From the NCBI RefSeq assembly GCF_900100605.1, contig NZ_FNCN01000012.1, positions 33,626 to 97,625 of the forward strand: a DNA stretch of 64,000 bases. The letters are read 5' to 3'. Positions 37,247-45,287 of this stretch are shown in pieces. The translations under genes were made by a program, and so were the position numbers. Source of the stretch: Sinosporangium album. GTDB taxonomy: Bacteria > Actinomycetota > Actinomycetes > Streptosporangiales > Streptosporangiaceae. The notes under the pieces were generated by a model. That model worked only from the letters and a program-made list of their open reading frames with translations. It was not told the DNA's origin and searched no databases. Position 1 is the first letter of the stretch. Each line of letters opens with the position of its first letter.

Positions 37247-38329
37247 TCAGCGGTAGCCGTACGGCTCGGCCTGCTCGGCGGCCTTTGCCACATTCCTTGG
37301 CATGCGGCCGAAGATGAGCCCGTGGAATGGGGAGATTCCCCACCAGTACAGGTGGCCGAGCAGCCCCCGAGGGTGGAAGATCGCCCGCTGGCCGTAGAGC
37401 GTCGTGCCGTCCCTGTCGTGGACGGTGAGCTCCAGCCAGGCGAGTCCGGGAAGGCGCATCTCCGCACGGAGGCGGAGCAGCCGCCCGGGTTCGAGCTCTT
37501 CCACACGCCAGAAGTCGACGGCGTCGCCGATCCGGAGCCGGCTCGGGTCTCTGCGCCCGCGGCGCAGACCGACGCCGCCGAGGAGGCGGTCCAGGAAGCC
37601 GCGGAGCCGCCAGGCGACCGGCAGGGAATACCATCCGGTGTCGCCCCCGACCCCTTCGATCACCCGCCACAGGATCTCCGGCGAGGCGTCGACGACGCGG
37701 CTGCGCCGGTCGATGTAGAGGCTGCCGCCGGCCCAGTCGGGGTCGGTGGGCAGCGGATCGCTGGGGGCGCCCGGCGTCGAGGCGGAGCTCCAGCGGGTGG
37801 CGACGTCGGCCTCCTTGATCCGGAGCAGGGCGAGCGCCACGGCCCGCCGGAAGCCGATCAGGCCCTCCGGCGGATCCGGCACGTATTCCGCGATGTCATG
37901 CTCCCGGCAGACCGTCTCGGCGCGGAGCGACTCCACAAGGGGACGGGCGACGTTGGCGGGGACCGGGGACACCAGGCCGACCCACAGGCTGGACAGGGCC
38001 GGCGTGAGCACGCGAACCGGGATGATCAGACGGTCCGGCAGCCCCGCCACCGCCGCATAGCCATGCATCATGTCCGCATAGGTCAGAACGTCGGGGCCGC
38101 CGATGTCGAAGGTCCGGCTCACCTCGTACGGCAACGCCGCACAGCCGACGAGATAACGCAGCACGTCCCGGATCGCGATCGGCTGCGTGCGGGTGTGCAC
38201 CCAGCGCGGCGTCGTCATCACCGGAAGGCGCTCGGTGAGGTTGCGCAGCATCTCGAACGACGCCGAGTCGAACCATGCACTTCCACAACAAGACAAGGGC
38301 AGCATAGCCGACTCTGGGGCGCACGGCAT
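37247..38329 (-). pseudogene. NAD(P)H-binding oxidoreductase with DUF2867 domain, 5' half missing
   Basis: The 360-codon frame matches the C-terminal two thirds of DUF2867-type SDR oxidoreductases (usually near 500 aa): SASFEMLRNLTERLPVM, RTQPIAIRDVLRYL, then DUF2867 with SLYIDRRSRVVDASPEI and FGRMPRNVAKAAE. The first 21 codons are unrelated and the whole Rossmann nucleotide-binding part is absent. The match stops near 38266, where phage-type DNA starts, so insertion of the element separated the gene; the missing 5' part may lie beyond its far end. Confidence 0.75.
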
Positions 38330-38461
38330 CGCAGCACGTCACAAGGTCCTGCAATCTTCGACAACGGAGCCGCTCCGCGCCGCCACCGCGCGCACCGTGA
38401 AAGGAAGCGCTTTCATAGCTAGACTCCCTGTCAAGGGCATGTCGCATCGGGAGGGACGCTG
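38266..38461. other. Chromosome-phage junction (candidate attachment site)
   Basis: Coding similarity to the oxidoreductase ends near 38266 and the first phage-type gene starts at 38462. The attachment core should lie near 38260-38300, but cannot be defined with only one end in view. A TGTCAAG heptamer (38429-38435) sits just before the first phage gene. Confidence 0.5.
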
Positions 38462-38899
38462 ATGGATAGCCTCCGGGCGCGGGAGTGGTGGCAGCAGGTG
38501 ACCCAGATACGCGCCGAGGACCCCGGGTTAACCGATGAGCAGATTGCGTCCAGGCTCGGCGTGTCCCGTCGCACTTTCTATCGTCGCCGCGACCAAGCCC
38601 AAATCCCCAAGCGCGTGATGGACCACTCCAGCGCCATCCCCTGGACGGTCCCCAAGGCGGACGTTGACCACACCTACTGCACGTACCTCCGCGCCCTCTC
38701 CTACATAGCGCAGGGGGTGCCTGGGGGCTCGCCGCGCCAGCGTTCAGCCGCGCTTCGATGGGCACGCGAGGGTGTAGCCGATCATCTTGATGTGATCTAT
38801 GACTCTCTTGGGTGGCGGATGGTGCCCGCCGTAGAGTCCCAATGGCACCTGAAGGCGGTTCTTGCCGCCGCATTGAGCACCTTGGAAGGGTCCAAATAG
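38462..38899 (+). CDS. Phage helix-turn-helix protein
   Basis: A 145-aa protein. Residues 20-45 (GLTDEQIASRLGVSRRTFYRR) form a clear helix-turn-helix; the remainder is helical and without known motifs. GGGAGGGAC precedes ATG 38462. As the first gene after the junction it may be a regulator or a terminase-small-subunit-like protein. Confidence 0.65.
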   Translation: MDSLRAREWWQQVTQIRAEDPGLTDEQIASRLGVSRRTFYRRRDQAQIPKRVMDHSSAIPWTVPKADVDHTYCTYLRALSYIAQGVPGGSPRQRSAALRWAREGVADHLDVIYDSLGWRMVPAVESQWHLKAVLAAALSTLEGSK

Positions 38900-38916
38900 C
38901 CCCTATCAGGGGTTTT
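38900..38916 (+). terminator. Small hairpin with T-tract
   Basis: A 5-bp stem (cccct/agggg, loop atc) followed by tttt directly after the stop codon of the helix-turn-helix gene. Weak. Confidence 0.45.
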
Positions 38917-38921
38917 ACCGT

Positions 38922-38950
38922 TTGCTGCCCGCACATCGCGGGCGTACTGT
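38922..38950 (+). promoter_or_regulatory. Predicted sigma-70-type phage promoter
   Basis: TTGCTG (38922-38927) and TACTGT (38945-38950) are separated by exactly 17 bp, with a small dyad cccgc/gcggg in the spacer. Transcription would start near 38957, immediately before an ATG at 38958. Confidence 0.5.
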
Positions 38951-38957
38951 CCTCCCC

Positions 38958-39074
38958 ATGCGAACGAAGACATACGGGCACAAGCCCCCGACACGGGCAT
39001 CTCCGTTTGGTCACGATCAGCCGTTTCGGCCGGTATGGATCTACACAATACGCGCCTCTTTATCCGATCATTAG
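38958..39074 (+). CDS. Candidate leaderless 38-residue peptide
   Basis: ATG 38958 opens a 38-codon frame (MRTKTYGHKPPTRASPFGHD...). No ribosome site precedes it, but the -10 box lies seven bases before, as expected for leaderless messages. The product is basic and unrelated to anything I know. Tentative. Confidence 0.3.
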   Translation: MRTKTYGHKPPTRASPFGHDQPFRPVWIYTIRASLSDH

Positions 39075-39118
39075 CAGGCATTTACGTGTCTGAAACCTCG
39101 GCGTGGGAGCGGTGACAG

Positions 39119-39436
39119 GTGGCCGGTTGGACGCAACAACTGATCAACTACTCCATATTGCATGGAACGACCGTGACGCTACTGATCAGCAGGTGGGTAG
39201 ACATCTATGCTCTGCGCACTTCCCTTGGAACGCTCTATGAGGTGCATCGTAAGAGCCCCCTGCATCGTCTCCGGCTGAAACGTCAGCGTGCCCTGATACC
39301 GGCAGGGTCACGGTTCATAGGGCTCACTTACCCAGACGATGGCCGTCCTTACCCGATACTGCTCTTTTGGAAACACGCAGGAGAGGAGAAGAATCACGAC
39401 GAACACCGCGCGGCGGCGGAGTGTTTCCCAACTTAA
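39119..39436 (+). CDS. Small phage protein, unknown
   Basis: A 105-aa frame from GTG 39119, with GGGAG about ten bases upstream. It is basic with no recognised domain. Its end overlaps the exonuclease frame by about 100 bp, which is more than usual for phage genes, so it could be spurious. Confidence 0.4.
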   Translation: MAGWTQQLINYSILHGTTVTLLISRWVDIYALRTSLGTLYEVHRKSPLHRLRLKRQRALIPAGSRFIGLTYPDDGRPYPILLFWKHAGEEKNHDEHRAAAECFPT

Positions 39437-40187
39437 ATCATATGCACAGTGTGGCGAGTCATACCGGCTCTCGCGTGTGCAGCAGGTGATGCGGCGACCG
39501 GCCGCGTGGACCCTGCAAGGGAACGCCGTACACGCAGCCCTAGAGGCATACGAGAAGAGCTGGAGACAGCTCAGCGAGGTCGAGCTGATTGAGATCTTCG
39601 AGGACGAATGGTCTCGCCTTCTCGGTGAGGCGATAGCGGCACACCCCGACCTCGATACCTGGCTACAGCCGGGGCGGAAAAAGGTCGAAAACGACCTCGA
39701 CGACCGCCACGCCGAGTCAATTGAGCAGATCAGACGGTATCTGTCCTACGTCCAGACCGATCCGCTGAAGCCGTGGGTACTTCCGGACACAGGAGAACCC
39801 GCGAGCGAGGTGGAGTTTTTCGCGGACTTCGACGGTATCCCGGTCTACGGGTTCATAGACCTGATCCTCATGGACCCGAGAACGGGCGCTCTACACATCC
39901 GCGACATCAAAACCGGATCGAAACGTCCTGCGGGCGCTATCCAGCTAGGTATCTACCGTCACGCCGTCAGGCTCACCCTGGGGATAGACCCCCTGTGGGG
40001 TGACTACTGGATGGGGAAAGACGGTGCTCCTTTGCCGCCCGTAGATCTGACTCGCTATAACTACGCATGGGTAGCGCGAGAACTTCGTCAGATGGACGAG
40101 TCGGAACGCGCCGGCCGCTACCTGGCGAATCCCGGTGATCACTGTCGGGTGTGTGACGTGGCTCATCACTGCCTCGTCATGTCATAA
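39339..40187 (+). CDS. PD-(D/E)XK exonuclease, Cas4/RecB-like
   Basis: The family similarity starts at SVSQLKSYAQCGESYRLSR, the usual N-terminus of Cas4/RecB-type phage nucleases. Core residues are seen in EVEFFADFDGIPVYGFIDLIL (acidic) and HIRDIKTGSKRPAG (the D-x-K pair), plus C-terminal cysteines CRVCDVAHHC that with the early Cys could hold an iron-sulfur cluster. ATG 39339 is the only standard start, but the ribosome site AGGAGAGGAG (39379-39388) lies after it, just before ATC 39393 and two ACG codons, so a non-standard start is likely. It probably processes DNA ends in replication or recombination. Confidence 0.72.
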   Translation: MAVLTRYCSFGNTQERRRITTNTARRRSVSQLKSYAQCGESYRLSRVQQVMRRPAAWTLQGNAVHAALEAYEKSWRQLSEVELIEIFEDEWSRLLGEAIAAHPDLDTWLQPGRKKVENDLDDRHAESIEQIRRYLSYVQTDPLKPWVLPDTGEPASEVEFFADFDGIPVYGFIDLILMDPRTGALHIRDIKTGSKRPAGAIQLGIYRHAVRLTLGIDPLWGDYWMGKDGAPLPPVDLTRYNYAWVARELRQMDESERAGRYLANPGDHCRVCDVAHHCLVMS

Positions 40188-40210
40188 AAAACTAACCATT
40201 TGGAGAGTAT

Positions 40211-40699
40211 TTGAGCATTGAGGTTGTGTTCAGGCTGCCCGGCAAAGCTCCCTACTCGTATTCCGAGGTCCGTATCACTGGCAACAATGTCGGGGATCTC
40301 AAGCGGGATCTGCGGGACGTTGACGCCGACCTGTGGACCGCCGTAGGCAACGCGTTCAGTGAGGCTCTCGGCATGACCGCTCTCGGCGAACTCGGCCCCC
40401 GAGTCGTGCCGACGGCACCCACGACGGGATACGAGACGCCATGGGCAGACGCCTCACAGGGCAGTGCGCCGGACTATCAGCCGTACACGCCCACACCGAC
40501 CTACCCGCCCGCCTATGAGCAGACGGCCGTCACTCAGGCCGGATCGCCCCCGGGCATGCAGACGCCTGTGTGCGCGCACGGGCCCGCGCGGTACATGCCT
40601 GCGGGAGTATCCGCACGCACCGGTAAGCCGTACGGAGCGTTTTGGAGCTGCCAGGCTCCACAGGGGCAGCCCAAGTGCAAGCTGCCGAAGATTCAGTAA
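40211..40699 (+). CDS. Phage zinc-finger protein, GRF-like C-terminus
   Basis: A 162-aa protein starting at TTG 40211, with TTTGGAGAG upstream. Residues 1-60 form a compact domain, a P/T/Y-rich linker covers 65-115, and the tail CAHGPARYMPAGVSAR...FWSCQAP...KC has a C-H-C-C set like a GRF or topoisomerase-type zinc ribbon. It may be a single-stranded-DNA-binding accessory to the nuclease and ATPase around it. Confidence 0.6.
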   Translation: MSIEVVFRLPGKAPYSYSEVRITGNNVGDLKRDLRDVDADLWTAVGNAFSEALGMTALGELGPRVVPTAPTTGYETPWADASQGSAPDYQPYTPTPTYPPAYEQTAVTQAGSPPGMQTPVCAHGPARYMPAGVSARTGKPYGAFWSCQAPQGQPKCKLPKIQ

Positions 40700-40702
40700 C
40701 GC

Positions 40703-41494
40703 TTGTGGAGCCTTCAGAGAGCCGCTAAAGCATCAGAAAGCGGCTCCCCTATTCCGACAGTATTCGAGGCGCTAAATCGCGTCAGCGTTGATTTCAGGCG
40801 CGGGCAGCTACATTTGGTGGCTGCCGCCCCCGGGGTAGGTAAATCGGTTTTCGCGTTGACACTCGCGATCTGGGCCGGAGTGCCGACCCTCTATATCAGC
40901 GCCGACAGCGACGCCGCTACACAGTACGCCCGAGCCGCATCAATGATCACCGGCCATCCCGTGGCCATGGTTCAAGCTGCCATCGAAAGAAACGAGGTAG
41001 AGCACTACGATGCCGCCGTCGACGGAGCACGGCACATAAAATTCGTCTTCGACTCGTCACCGTCCATCGACGATCTGAATCGTCAGATGTTGGCGTACGG
41101 GTGGGTGTACGGCCAATGGCCACAACTCATCATCGTCGACAACGCCAGCAACATCTACTCGGAACAAGAAGGCTTCGCAGGGCTGGAAGAGGTCATGGAT
41201 TGGCTTCATCAGCTAGCCCGTAAAACCAGCTCTTGCGTGGTCGCCCTGCACCATGTGACAGGCGACTACGAGACAGGAGATATCCCCGTGCCCCTGTCGG
41301 GGCTGAGAGGGAAAATCTCTAAACTGCCCGCGCTGGTCCTCACCGCAAACCGTGTTTTCGGCGAGCCGCGGCTGAATGTGGCTGTCGTGAAAAACCGGTC
41401 AGGTCTGGCCGCCGCGAACGGCAGCTTCGGAACCCGGCTAGGGATGGACCTTTCCCGCATGTGGATCGAATCCAAACTACCTGCCGCGAGATAA
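40703..41494 (+). CDS. RecA/DnaB-like phage ATPase (helicase)
   Basis: A 263-aa protein. Walker A is APGVGKSVFALTLA (about 43-56), Walker B is PQLIIVDNAS, and a sensor-like SCVVALHHV and KLPALVLTANR follow, as in DnaB-type replicative helicases without the N-terminal domain. TTG 40703 starts four bases after the preceding gene. It is probably the helicase of this element, next to exonuclease, resolvase and primase genes. Confidence 0.75.
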   Translation: MWSLQRAAKASESGSPIPTVFEALNRVSVDFRRGQLHLVAAAPGVGKSVFALTLAIWAGVPTLYISADSDAATQYARAASMITGHPVAMVQAAIERNEVEHYDAAVDGARHIKFVFDSSPSIDDLNRQMLAYGWVYGQWPQLIIVDNASNIYSEQEGFAGLEEVMDWLHQLARKTSSCVVALHHVTGDYETGDIPVPLSGLRGKISKLPALVLTANRVFGEPRLNVAVVKNRSGLAAANGSFGTRLGMDLSRMWIESKLPAAR

Positions 41495-41505
41495 ATCATA
41501 CCGCC

Positions 41506-41529
41506 CCCGTGGCCGTGTGAGGCCACGGG
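41506..41529 (+). terminator. Hairpin after the helicase gene
   Basis: A 9-bp perfect stem (41506-41514 with 41521-41529) and a six-base loop lie 12 bases after the stop codon. No T-tract, so it may be an attenuator or mRNA-stability element. Confidence 0.5.
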
Positions 41530-41572
41530 CTCATATCAGGCTGCTTGAAAACTGCACAGTGGAGCAAACATA

Positions 41573-41950
41573 TTGAGCGGCACACGCTCCAAGAGACTCG
41601 GCACGACCTTCGAAAGCGCCGTCGTCAAGTTCCTGAAGAACGCGTTTAGGCATGTGCGTAGGAACGGCAACAGGTTCGGCGCGAAAGACCGGGGAGACCT
41701 GGCCGGCGTCCCTAACTGGACGCTGCAACTCAAAAACACGCGTGATACCCGGTGGGGGCCATGGTTCGAGGCCACCGCCGAACAAGCGGCCAACGCCGGT
41801 ACCCGCTGGTGGGCCGTCATCCGCAAAACAAGAGGTAAGAGCACTGAGCAGGCGCTCTTTGTCATGCCCTTGTGGAAAGCGCGCGAACTACTTTCATACA
41901 TCCGCGAGCTAGAAAACACGATCAAGAAATTCAAGAAATGGGTCTTCTAA
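41573..41950 (+). CDS. Holliday-junction-resolvase-like nuclease
   Basis: A 125-aa basic protein from TTG 41573. RLGTTFESAVVKFLKNAF (helix with the early Glu) followed by GAKDRGDLAG and WTLQLKNTRD gives the E-x(n)-D-x(n)-Q-x-K pattern of PD-(D/E)XK resolvases of the Hjc/phage type. It would cleave recombination or replication intermediates. Confidence 0.65.
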   Translation: MSGTRSKRLGTTFESAVVKFLKNAFRHVRRNGNRFGAKDRGDLAGVPNWTLQLKNTRDTRWGPWFEATAEQAANAGTRWWAVIRKTRGKSTEQALFVMPLWKARELLSYIRELENTIKKFKKWVF

Positions 41951-42178
41951 TTGGGTAACGGGATGGTTGATGGAATTGAGCGGGTCCTCGTTGGGGGCGT
42001 GTGGATTGACGTCGCCGGCTTGCTCCAGTCGGAAACCAAAGTGTGGCTTTTCCAAGGGCTTTCAGCGGACGTCGTCTACACGATTCCCGAAGAGAGCATC
42101 CAAGCGCTGAAGTGGGACAAGCAAGCCCTGATGGCTTTCGAGCGGGAAATCAGGCTCTCTGACATGGAGGCAGCGTGA
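41951..42178 (+). CDS. Small phage protein, unknown
   Basis: A 75-aa acidic protein from TTG 41951, immediately after the nuclease gene and overlapping the next gene by four bases. One aromatic-rich beta segment (VWIDVAGLLQSETKVWLFQG) is visible; function unknown. Confidence 0.6.
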   Translation: MGNGMVDGIERVLVGGVWIDVAGLLQSETKVWLFQGLSADVVYTIPEESIQALKWDKQALMAFEREIRLSDMEAA

Positions 42179-42741
42179 CCGAGGTAGCAAAATTTCCGTC
42201 CATCCCTCGCCTCTTCCATGGCGACATGGTGATCACGGAAAAGGTTGACGGTATGTGTTGCGCTGTTCGTGTTTCGAAGGACGGCGAAGTTAGAGCGCAA
42301 ACCCGCACGAAGCTACTTCCGCGGTCGACTGACCCCGGTATGTGCGATTCTTGCACGGGTCAAGGTTTTTCTAGATGGGTGCATCTTTGGGAAGATGAAC
42401 TCGGTGCTATTTTGGGGCCTGGGGTGCATTGGGGCGAGTGGTTCGGGCACGATATCAATCGCGGCTATGGGCTCAAGCACCGCCAGTTTGCCCTCTTCAA
42501 CACCGGGCGCTGGAAGCAAAGCGATCTCCGGCTGATCCCTTCCCTCAAGGTTGTGCCTACCATTCACACGGGCCCATTCTCGACGGTGTCCATCTGCGTT
42601 GAGACGGCAAAGCTCGAAAGCAATGGTTCAGCGATCGTGCCAGGCTACATGGCCCCTGAAGGGGTGATCGTGTATCTGACGGAAGCCCAACAGTATTTCA
42701 AGTACACGCTTAAGGGCGACCAGAGGAAGCGTGGCTGGTAA
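42175..42741 (+). CDS. Small RNA-ligase-like nucleotidyltransferase
   Basis: A 188-aa protein starting at GTG 42175 inside the preceding stop. Motif I is ITEKVDG with K23 as the nucleotidyl-lysine; VRAQTRTK fits motif Ia, HWGEWFGHDINRG motif III, PEGVIVYL motif IV and FKYTLKG motif V. This is the core of the T4 Rnl2-type RNA ligases, without a C-terminal domain. It may mend RNA damaged by host defence nucleases, or cap or join DNA. Confidence 0.7.
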   Translation: MTEVAKFPSIPRLFHGDMVITEKVDGMCCAVRVSKDGEVRAQTRTKLLPRSTDPGMCDSCTGQGFSRWVHLWEDELGAILGPGVHWGEWFGHDINRGYGLKHRQFALFNTGRWKQSDLRLIPSLKVVPTIHTGPFSTVSICVETAKLESNGSAIVPGYMAPEGVIVYLTEAQQYFKYTLKGDQRKRGW

Positions 42742-42944
42742 TGGAGATCCCCGAAGAGCACATGGAACGAGTGCTATGCATCGGGACTGGTTCCGAACGG
42801 ACTCGGATCGTGCAGGGAAGCCTGAAATACGTCTGCCAGAGGAACGTCTACGAGGCGGAAGACTACTACGAAGATAGCGAAATCCTCGTATACCCTGCGG
42901 TATCTATCACGTCGTACGTGAGGAGTAAGGACGACCGCGGATAG
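42741..42944 (+). CDS. Small phage protein, unknown
   Basis: A 67-aa acidic protein that overlaps the RNA-ligase gene by one base and is followed immediately by the primase. It contains an acidic patch (YEAEDYYEDSE). No homologue recognised. Confidence 0.55.
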   Translation: MEIPEEHMERVLCIGTGSERTRIVQGSLKYVCQRNVYEAEDYYEDSEILVYPAVSITSYVRSKDDRG

Positions 42945-43333
42945 GGCGCATACCGATAAGGCCGATCCTAGAGGCCCTCGGCGACAATGATACCTATCTG
43001 CCGCACGCGGGAGATAGATGGATGCCCTGCCGATGCCCATTCCACGGGGATCGGCAGGCGTCCGCCTCCATCTGCGAGACAGGTTTCATCTGCCACGCAT
43101 GCGGACTCAAAGGCGACGCGATAAGCCTCATCCGAGAATTGGAAGGGGTAGATTATGCCGGTGCCGTCGCCAGAGCGGCGGAAATCCTTGGAACAAGCCC
43201 GGAAGCAATATCAGCAAGACCTGATGTCCAGCGAGGACGTAAGCCGGTACTTGACGGAGAACAGGGGGCTCTCGTGGGAGACGATCACCCATTTCCGTCT
43301 AGGGGTCGTCGGAAACCCGTCGCCGGAGCATGA
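42941..43333 (+). CDS. DnaG-type primase, zinc-finger part
   Basis: The CHC2 zinc finger reads CRCPFHGDRQASASI...GFICHACGLKGDAISL. Homologous-looking sequence (RPILEALGDNDTYLPHAGDRW) continues upstream of the first ATG (43022) to a ribosome site near 42919-42931, but no ATG, GTG or TTG exists in that frame between the TAA at 42926 and 43022; ATA 42941 is the best-placed codon. The frame drifts into unrelated sequence after AARAAEILG... (about 43195), where the second primase frame takes over. Confidence 0.68.
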   Translation: MGRIPIRPILEALGDNDTYLPHAGDRWMPCRCPFHGDRQASASICETGFICHACGLKGDAISLIRELEGVDYAGAVARAAEILGTSPEAISARPDVQRGRKPVLDGEQGALVGDDHPFPSRGRRKPVAGA

Positions 43334-43787
43334 CGACTATCGGGGGATGCTCGCCATCCCCTATATGGCCCCCAACGGCGACACCCTGTCGATCCGGTTT
43401 CGGAATCTGTCGCGCGACGGCCCGAAATACCGGTCCATGCCGGGCGACAAGCCACGCCCATACAACACTTCGGCGGTAGAACGCGCCGAGGATTACATAG
43501 TCCTAGCCGAAGGCGAAATGGACACCATGAGCGGCCACCAGGTAGGGCTACCGACAATCGGTGTACCTGGCGCCAACTGCTGGAAACCCGAATGGGCGCA
43601 CATCTTCCATCAGTACCGGCGGGTGATTGTGCCGATGCATGGGGACCCCGCCGGCCGCAAATTCGGTGCCAGCATCGCCGAAAAACTGTCGAATACCTAC
43701 TTGGTCGATCTCGGAGACGGGAACGACATGAATTCGATCCACACCGCCTCGGGACCCGGGGCTCTCAGGGAGAAACTAGCCGCCTGA
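43155..43787 (+). CDS. DnaG-type primase, TOPRIM part
   Basis: A 210-aa frame in the +1 register relative to the zinc-finger part, overlapping it by 179 bp. It has the catalytic core: YQQDLMSSEDVSRYLTENRG, RGMLAIPYM, TOPRIM Glu in VLAEGEMDTMSG, and IVPMHGDPAGRKFG, where primases usually have D-x-D and here the first Asp is His. An internal ATG at 43155 can start it; otherwise a programmed +1 shift would fuse both parts. The two products together would make one primase. Confidence 0.72.
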   Translation: MPVPSPERRKSLEQARKQYQQDLMSSEDVSRYLTENRGLSWETITHFRLGVVGNPSPEHDDYRGMLAIPYMAPNGDTLSIRFRNLSRDGPKYRSMPGDKPRPYNTSAVERAEDYIVLAEGEMDTMSGHQVGLPTIGVPGANCWKPEWAHIFHQYRRVIVPMHGDPAGRKFGASIAEKLSNTYLVDLGDGNDMNSIHTASGPGALREKLAA

Positions 43788-44110
43788 TGATGACGTGCGC
43801 GTGCGGAAAACAGCACATGGCCGGTGGCATCAGGCCAAGCTCCATATGTAGCTGTGGTAAGCGCCTGTGGCCACAGTGCATGGAGCAATACCAGGGCAAG
43901 CAGGCCGACCCGGTCAACGAGCCTCCTCACTACGTGACACACCCCTCAGGGGTGGAGTGCATCCAGATAGCGGAGCATTTCAATTTCAGGCTCGGCAACG
44001 TCATCAAGTACGTATGGCGCGCTGGTAGCAAGGGCGACGCTCTTCAAGACCTGAAGAAAGCGCGATGGTATCTGGAACGGGAAATCGCCCACTTGGAGAA
44101 CGCCAATTGA
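43787..44110 (+). CDS. DUF3310 protein with N-terminal zinc ribbon
   Basis: A 107-aa protein whose ATG overlaps the primase stop (TGATG). An N-terminal CxC...CSCGK ribbon is followed by the DUF3310 domain: VNEPPHYVTHPSGVECIQIA, FNFRLGNVIKYVWRAG and DLKKARWYLEREI. DUF3310 proteins are frequent in phages and are linked to nucleotide metabolism; the exact reaction is not known. Confidence 0.8.
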   Translation: MMTCACGKQHMAGGIRPSSICSCGKRLWPQCMEQYQGKQADPVNEPPHYVTHPSGVECIQIAEHFNFRLGNVIKYVWRAGSKGDALQDLKKARWYLEREIAHLENAN

Positions 44111-44409
44111 CCGTTACTCTCGATAACGAGGACTACCCCTGTTACATGTGGGAGATCCAGCCTGAATCCCTCGCAGCTATCTACGCCATGCAGGGATGGC
44201 CGATAGCTGACGCGGAAAACGGATACCCGACCGCGGACGAAATCGAAGCAGTCGTGCGGCGGATGGTAGACGGGTTGGAGCGGGACGAACGCGACAGCGC
44301 CACGCTCTATCTGTCGTCTGCGCGGATGCTCGTCTACCGCGACCCCGATTTCCCAAGCTCGTATGAGATCTATCTACACGTCGGCTATGTAGACATGGAA
44401 GGAGGATGA
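44107..44409 (+). CDS. Small phage protein, unknown
   Basis: A 100-aa acidic protein from TTG 44107, which overlaps the stop of the DUF3310 gene (TTGA). The C-terminus is rich in aromatic beta segments (YEIYLHVGYVDM). No recognised family. Confidence 0.55.
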   Translation: MTVTLDNEDYPCYMWEIQPESLAAIYAMQGWPIADAENGYPTADEIEAVVRRMVDGLERDERDSATLYLSSARMLVYRDPDFPSSYEIYLHVGYVDMEGG

Positions 44410-44413
44410 CAGG

Positions 44414-45007
44414 CTGTTCGACGACGATACAGCAGGCCGGTTGATGGCTTTGGCTGAAGACGCTGGCCGCATAGCGGCTAGCCAGTACGTAGGCATAGAA
44501 GCCGAAGATATTTCCGCACACGTGATCCTGCACGCATGCGAGAACAGCGAGCTTTTCGAGCGGCACCTAGACCACGACGCGTGGCTCTGGTCAGTGCTGT
44601 ACGCGACAGCGATCCGGTATTGCAACAAGCAAACCATCGACTGGATGTACTACTCGGGCCAATACGTGTACACGCCGCAAGAGGTACGCGATTTGCTCAT
44701 TAAGGCGCACACGACCAACAGCGACATAGACGATTACGTGAAAGTGAACGACGCGACTGTCGCTGTTATCGACTTGGTGAGGGCCTTCGGAGATTTGCGG
44801 CCCTCGGATCAAGATGTGATCCGGCGGAAGCTGGACGGGGAACCCGTCACCGAAACAGAGCGCAAACAGTACTACCGCGCCACCGAATACCTTACACGTC
44901 TCTTGAACAAAAGGCTTTCGGGTCCCGATACGCGCACCGACGGGCCTGGTACTCGAAAGGCGCTGAGTAACTCGCAAGCCATCGCAGCAACGCAGGTGCA
45001 AACATGA
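44414..45007 (+). CDS. Sigma-factor-like phage protein
   Basis: About 197 aa. DAWLWSVLYATAIRYCNKQ resembles sigma region 2 and LRPSDQDVIRRKLDGEPVTETE a region-4-like helix-turn-helix, though both are degenerate. The strongest ribosome site in front is GGAGG (44401-44405), which suits a CTG start at 44414; the first standard starts are TTG 44441 and ATG 44444. It may direct host polymerase to phage promoters, or be a DNA-binding protein of other kind. Confidence 0.5.
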   Translation: MFDDDTAGRLMALAEDAGRIAASQYVGIEAEDISAHVILHACENSELFERHLDHDAWLWSVLYATAIRYCNKQTIDWMYYSGQYVYTPQEVRDLLIKAHTTNSDIDDYVKVNDATVAVIDLVRAFGDLRPSDQDVIRRKLDGEPVTETERKQYYRATEYLTRLLNKRLSGPDTRTDGPGTRKALSNSQAIAATQVQT

Positions 45008-45126
45008 CGAGTCGAAGAGAAAAGAACAGCGATCTAGGGTTGTTCACGGGGTGCCTGGTACTGATCCTCGCATGGGCTTTGCTGGTGACAGTAACGGGGG
45101 TGCTGTGGCGTGTCTTCTTCATCTGA
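45004..45126 (+). CDS. 40-residue single-helix membrane peptide
   Basis: ATG 45004 overlaps the previous stop (ATGA). A basic start (MTSRREKNSDLG) precedes one transmembrane helix (LVLILAWALLVTVTGVLW). Small membrane peptides of this kind are common in phage gene clusters. Confidence 0.55.
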   Translation: MTSRREKNSDLGLFTGCLVLILAWALLVTVTGVLWRVFFI

Positions 45127-45286
45127 AACGCCACCGGTGCCGCTGTACTGCACCGCATGCCGAACATTCATGGGCGACGAGACACATTTCGTCTGGTCGT
45201 CGCTTGGGTGGCGGTGCCACGCCGAAATCGTAGACCCCCCGATGCCGCCCGTGAAGCGCCGGACCCGAACTACGAAGGAGAAATAG
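45110..45286 (+). CDS. 58-residue zinc-ribbon-like protein
   Basis: GTG 45110 lies within the end of the membrane-peptide gene. The protein has YCTACRTFMG and WRCHAE, a possible three-Cys/His site, and a basic C-terminus (KRRTRTTKEK). It ends just before the ribosome site of the next gene. Confidence 0.5.
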   Translation: MSSSSETPPVPLYCTACRTFMGDETHFVWSSLGWRCHAEIVDPPMPPVKRRTRTTKEK

Positions 45287-45287
45287 C

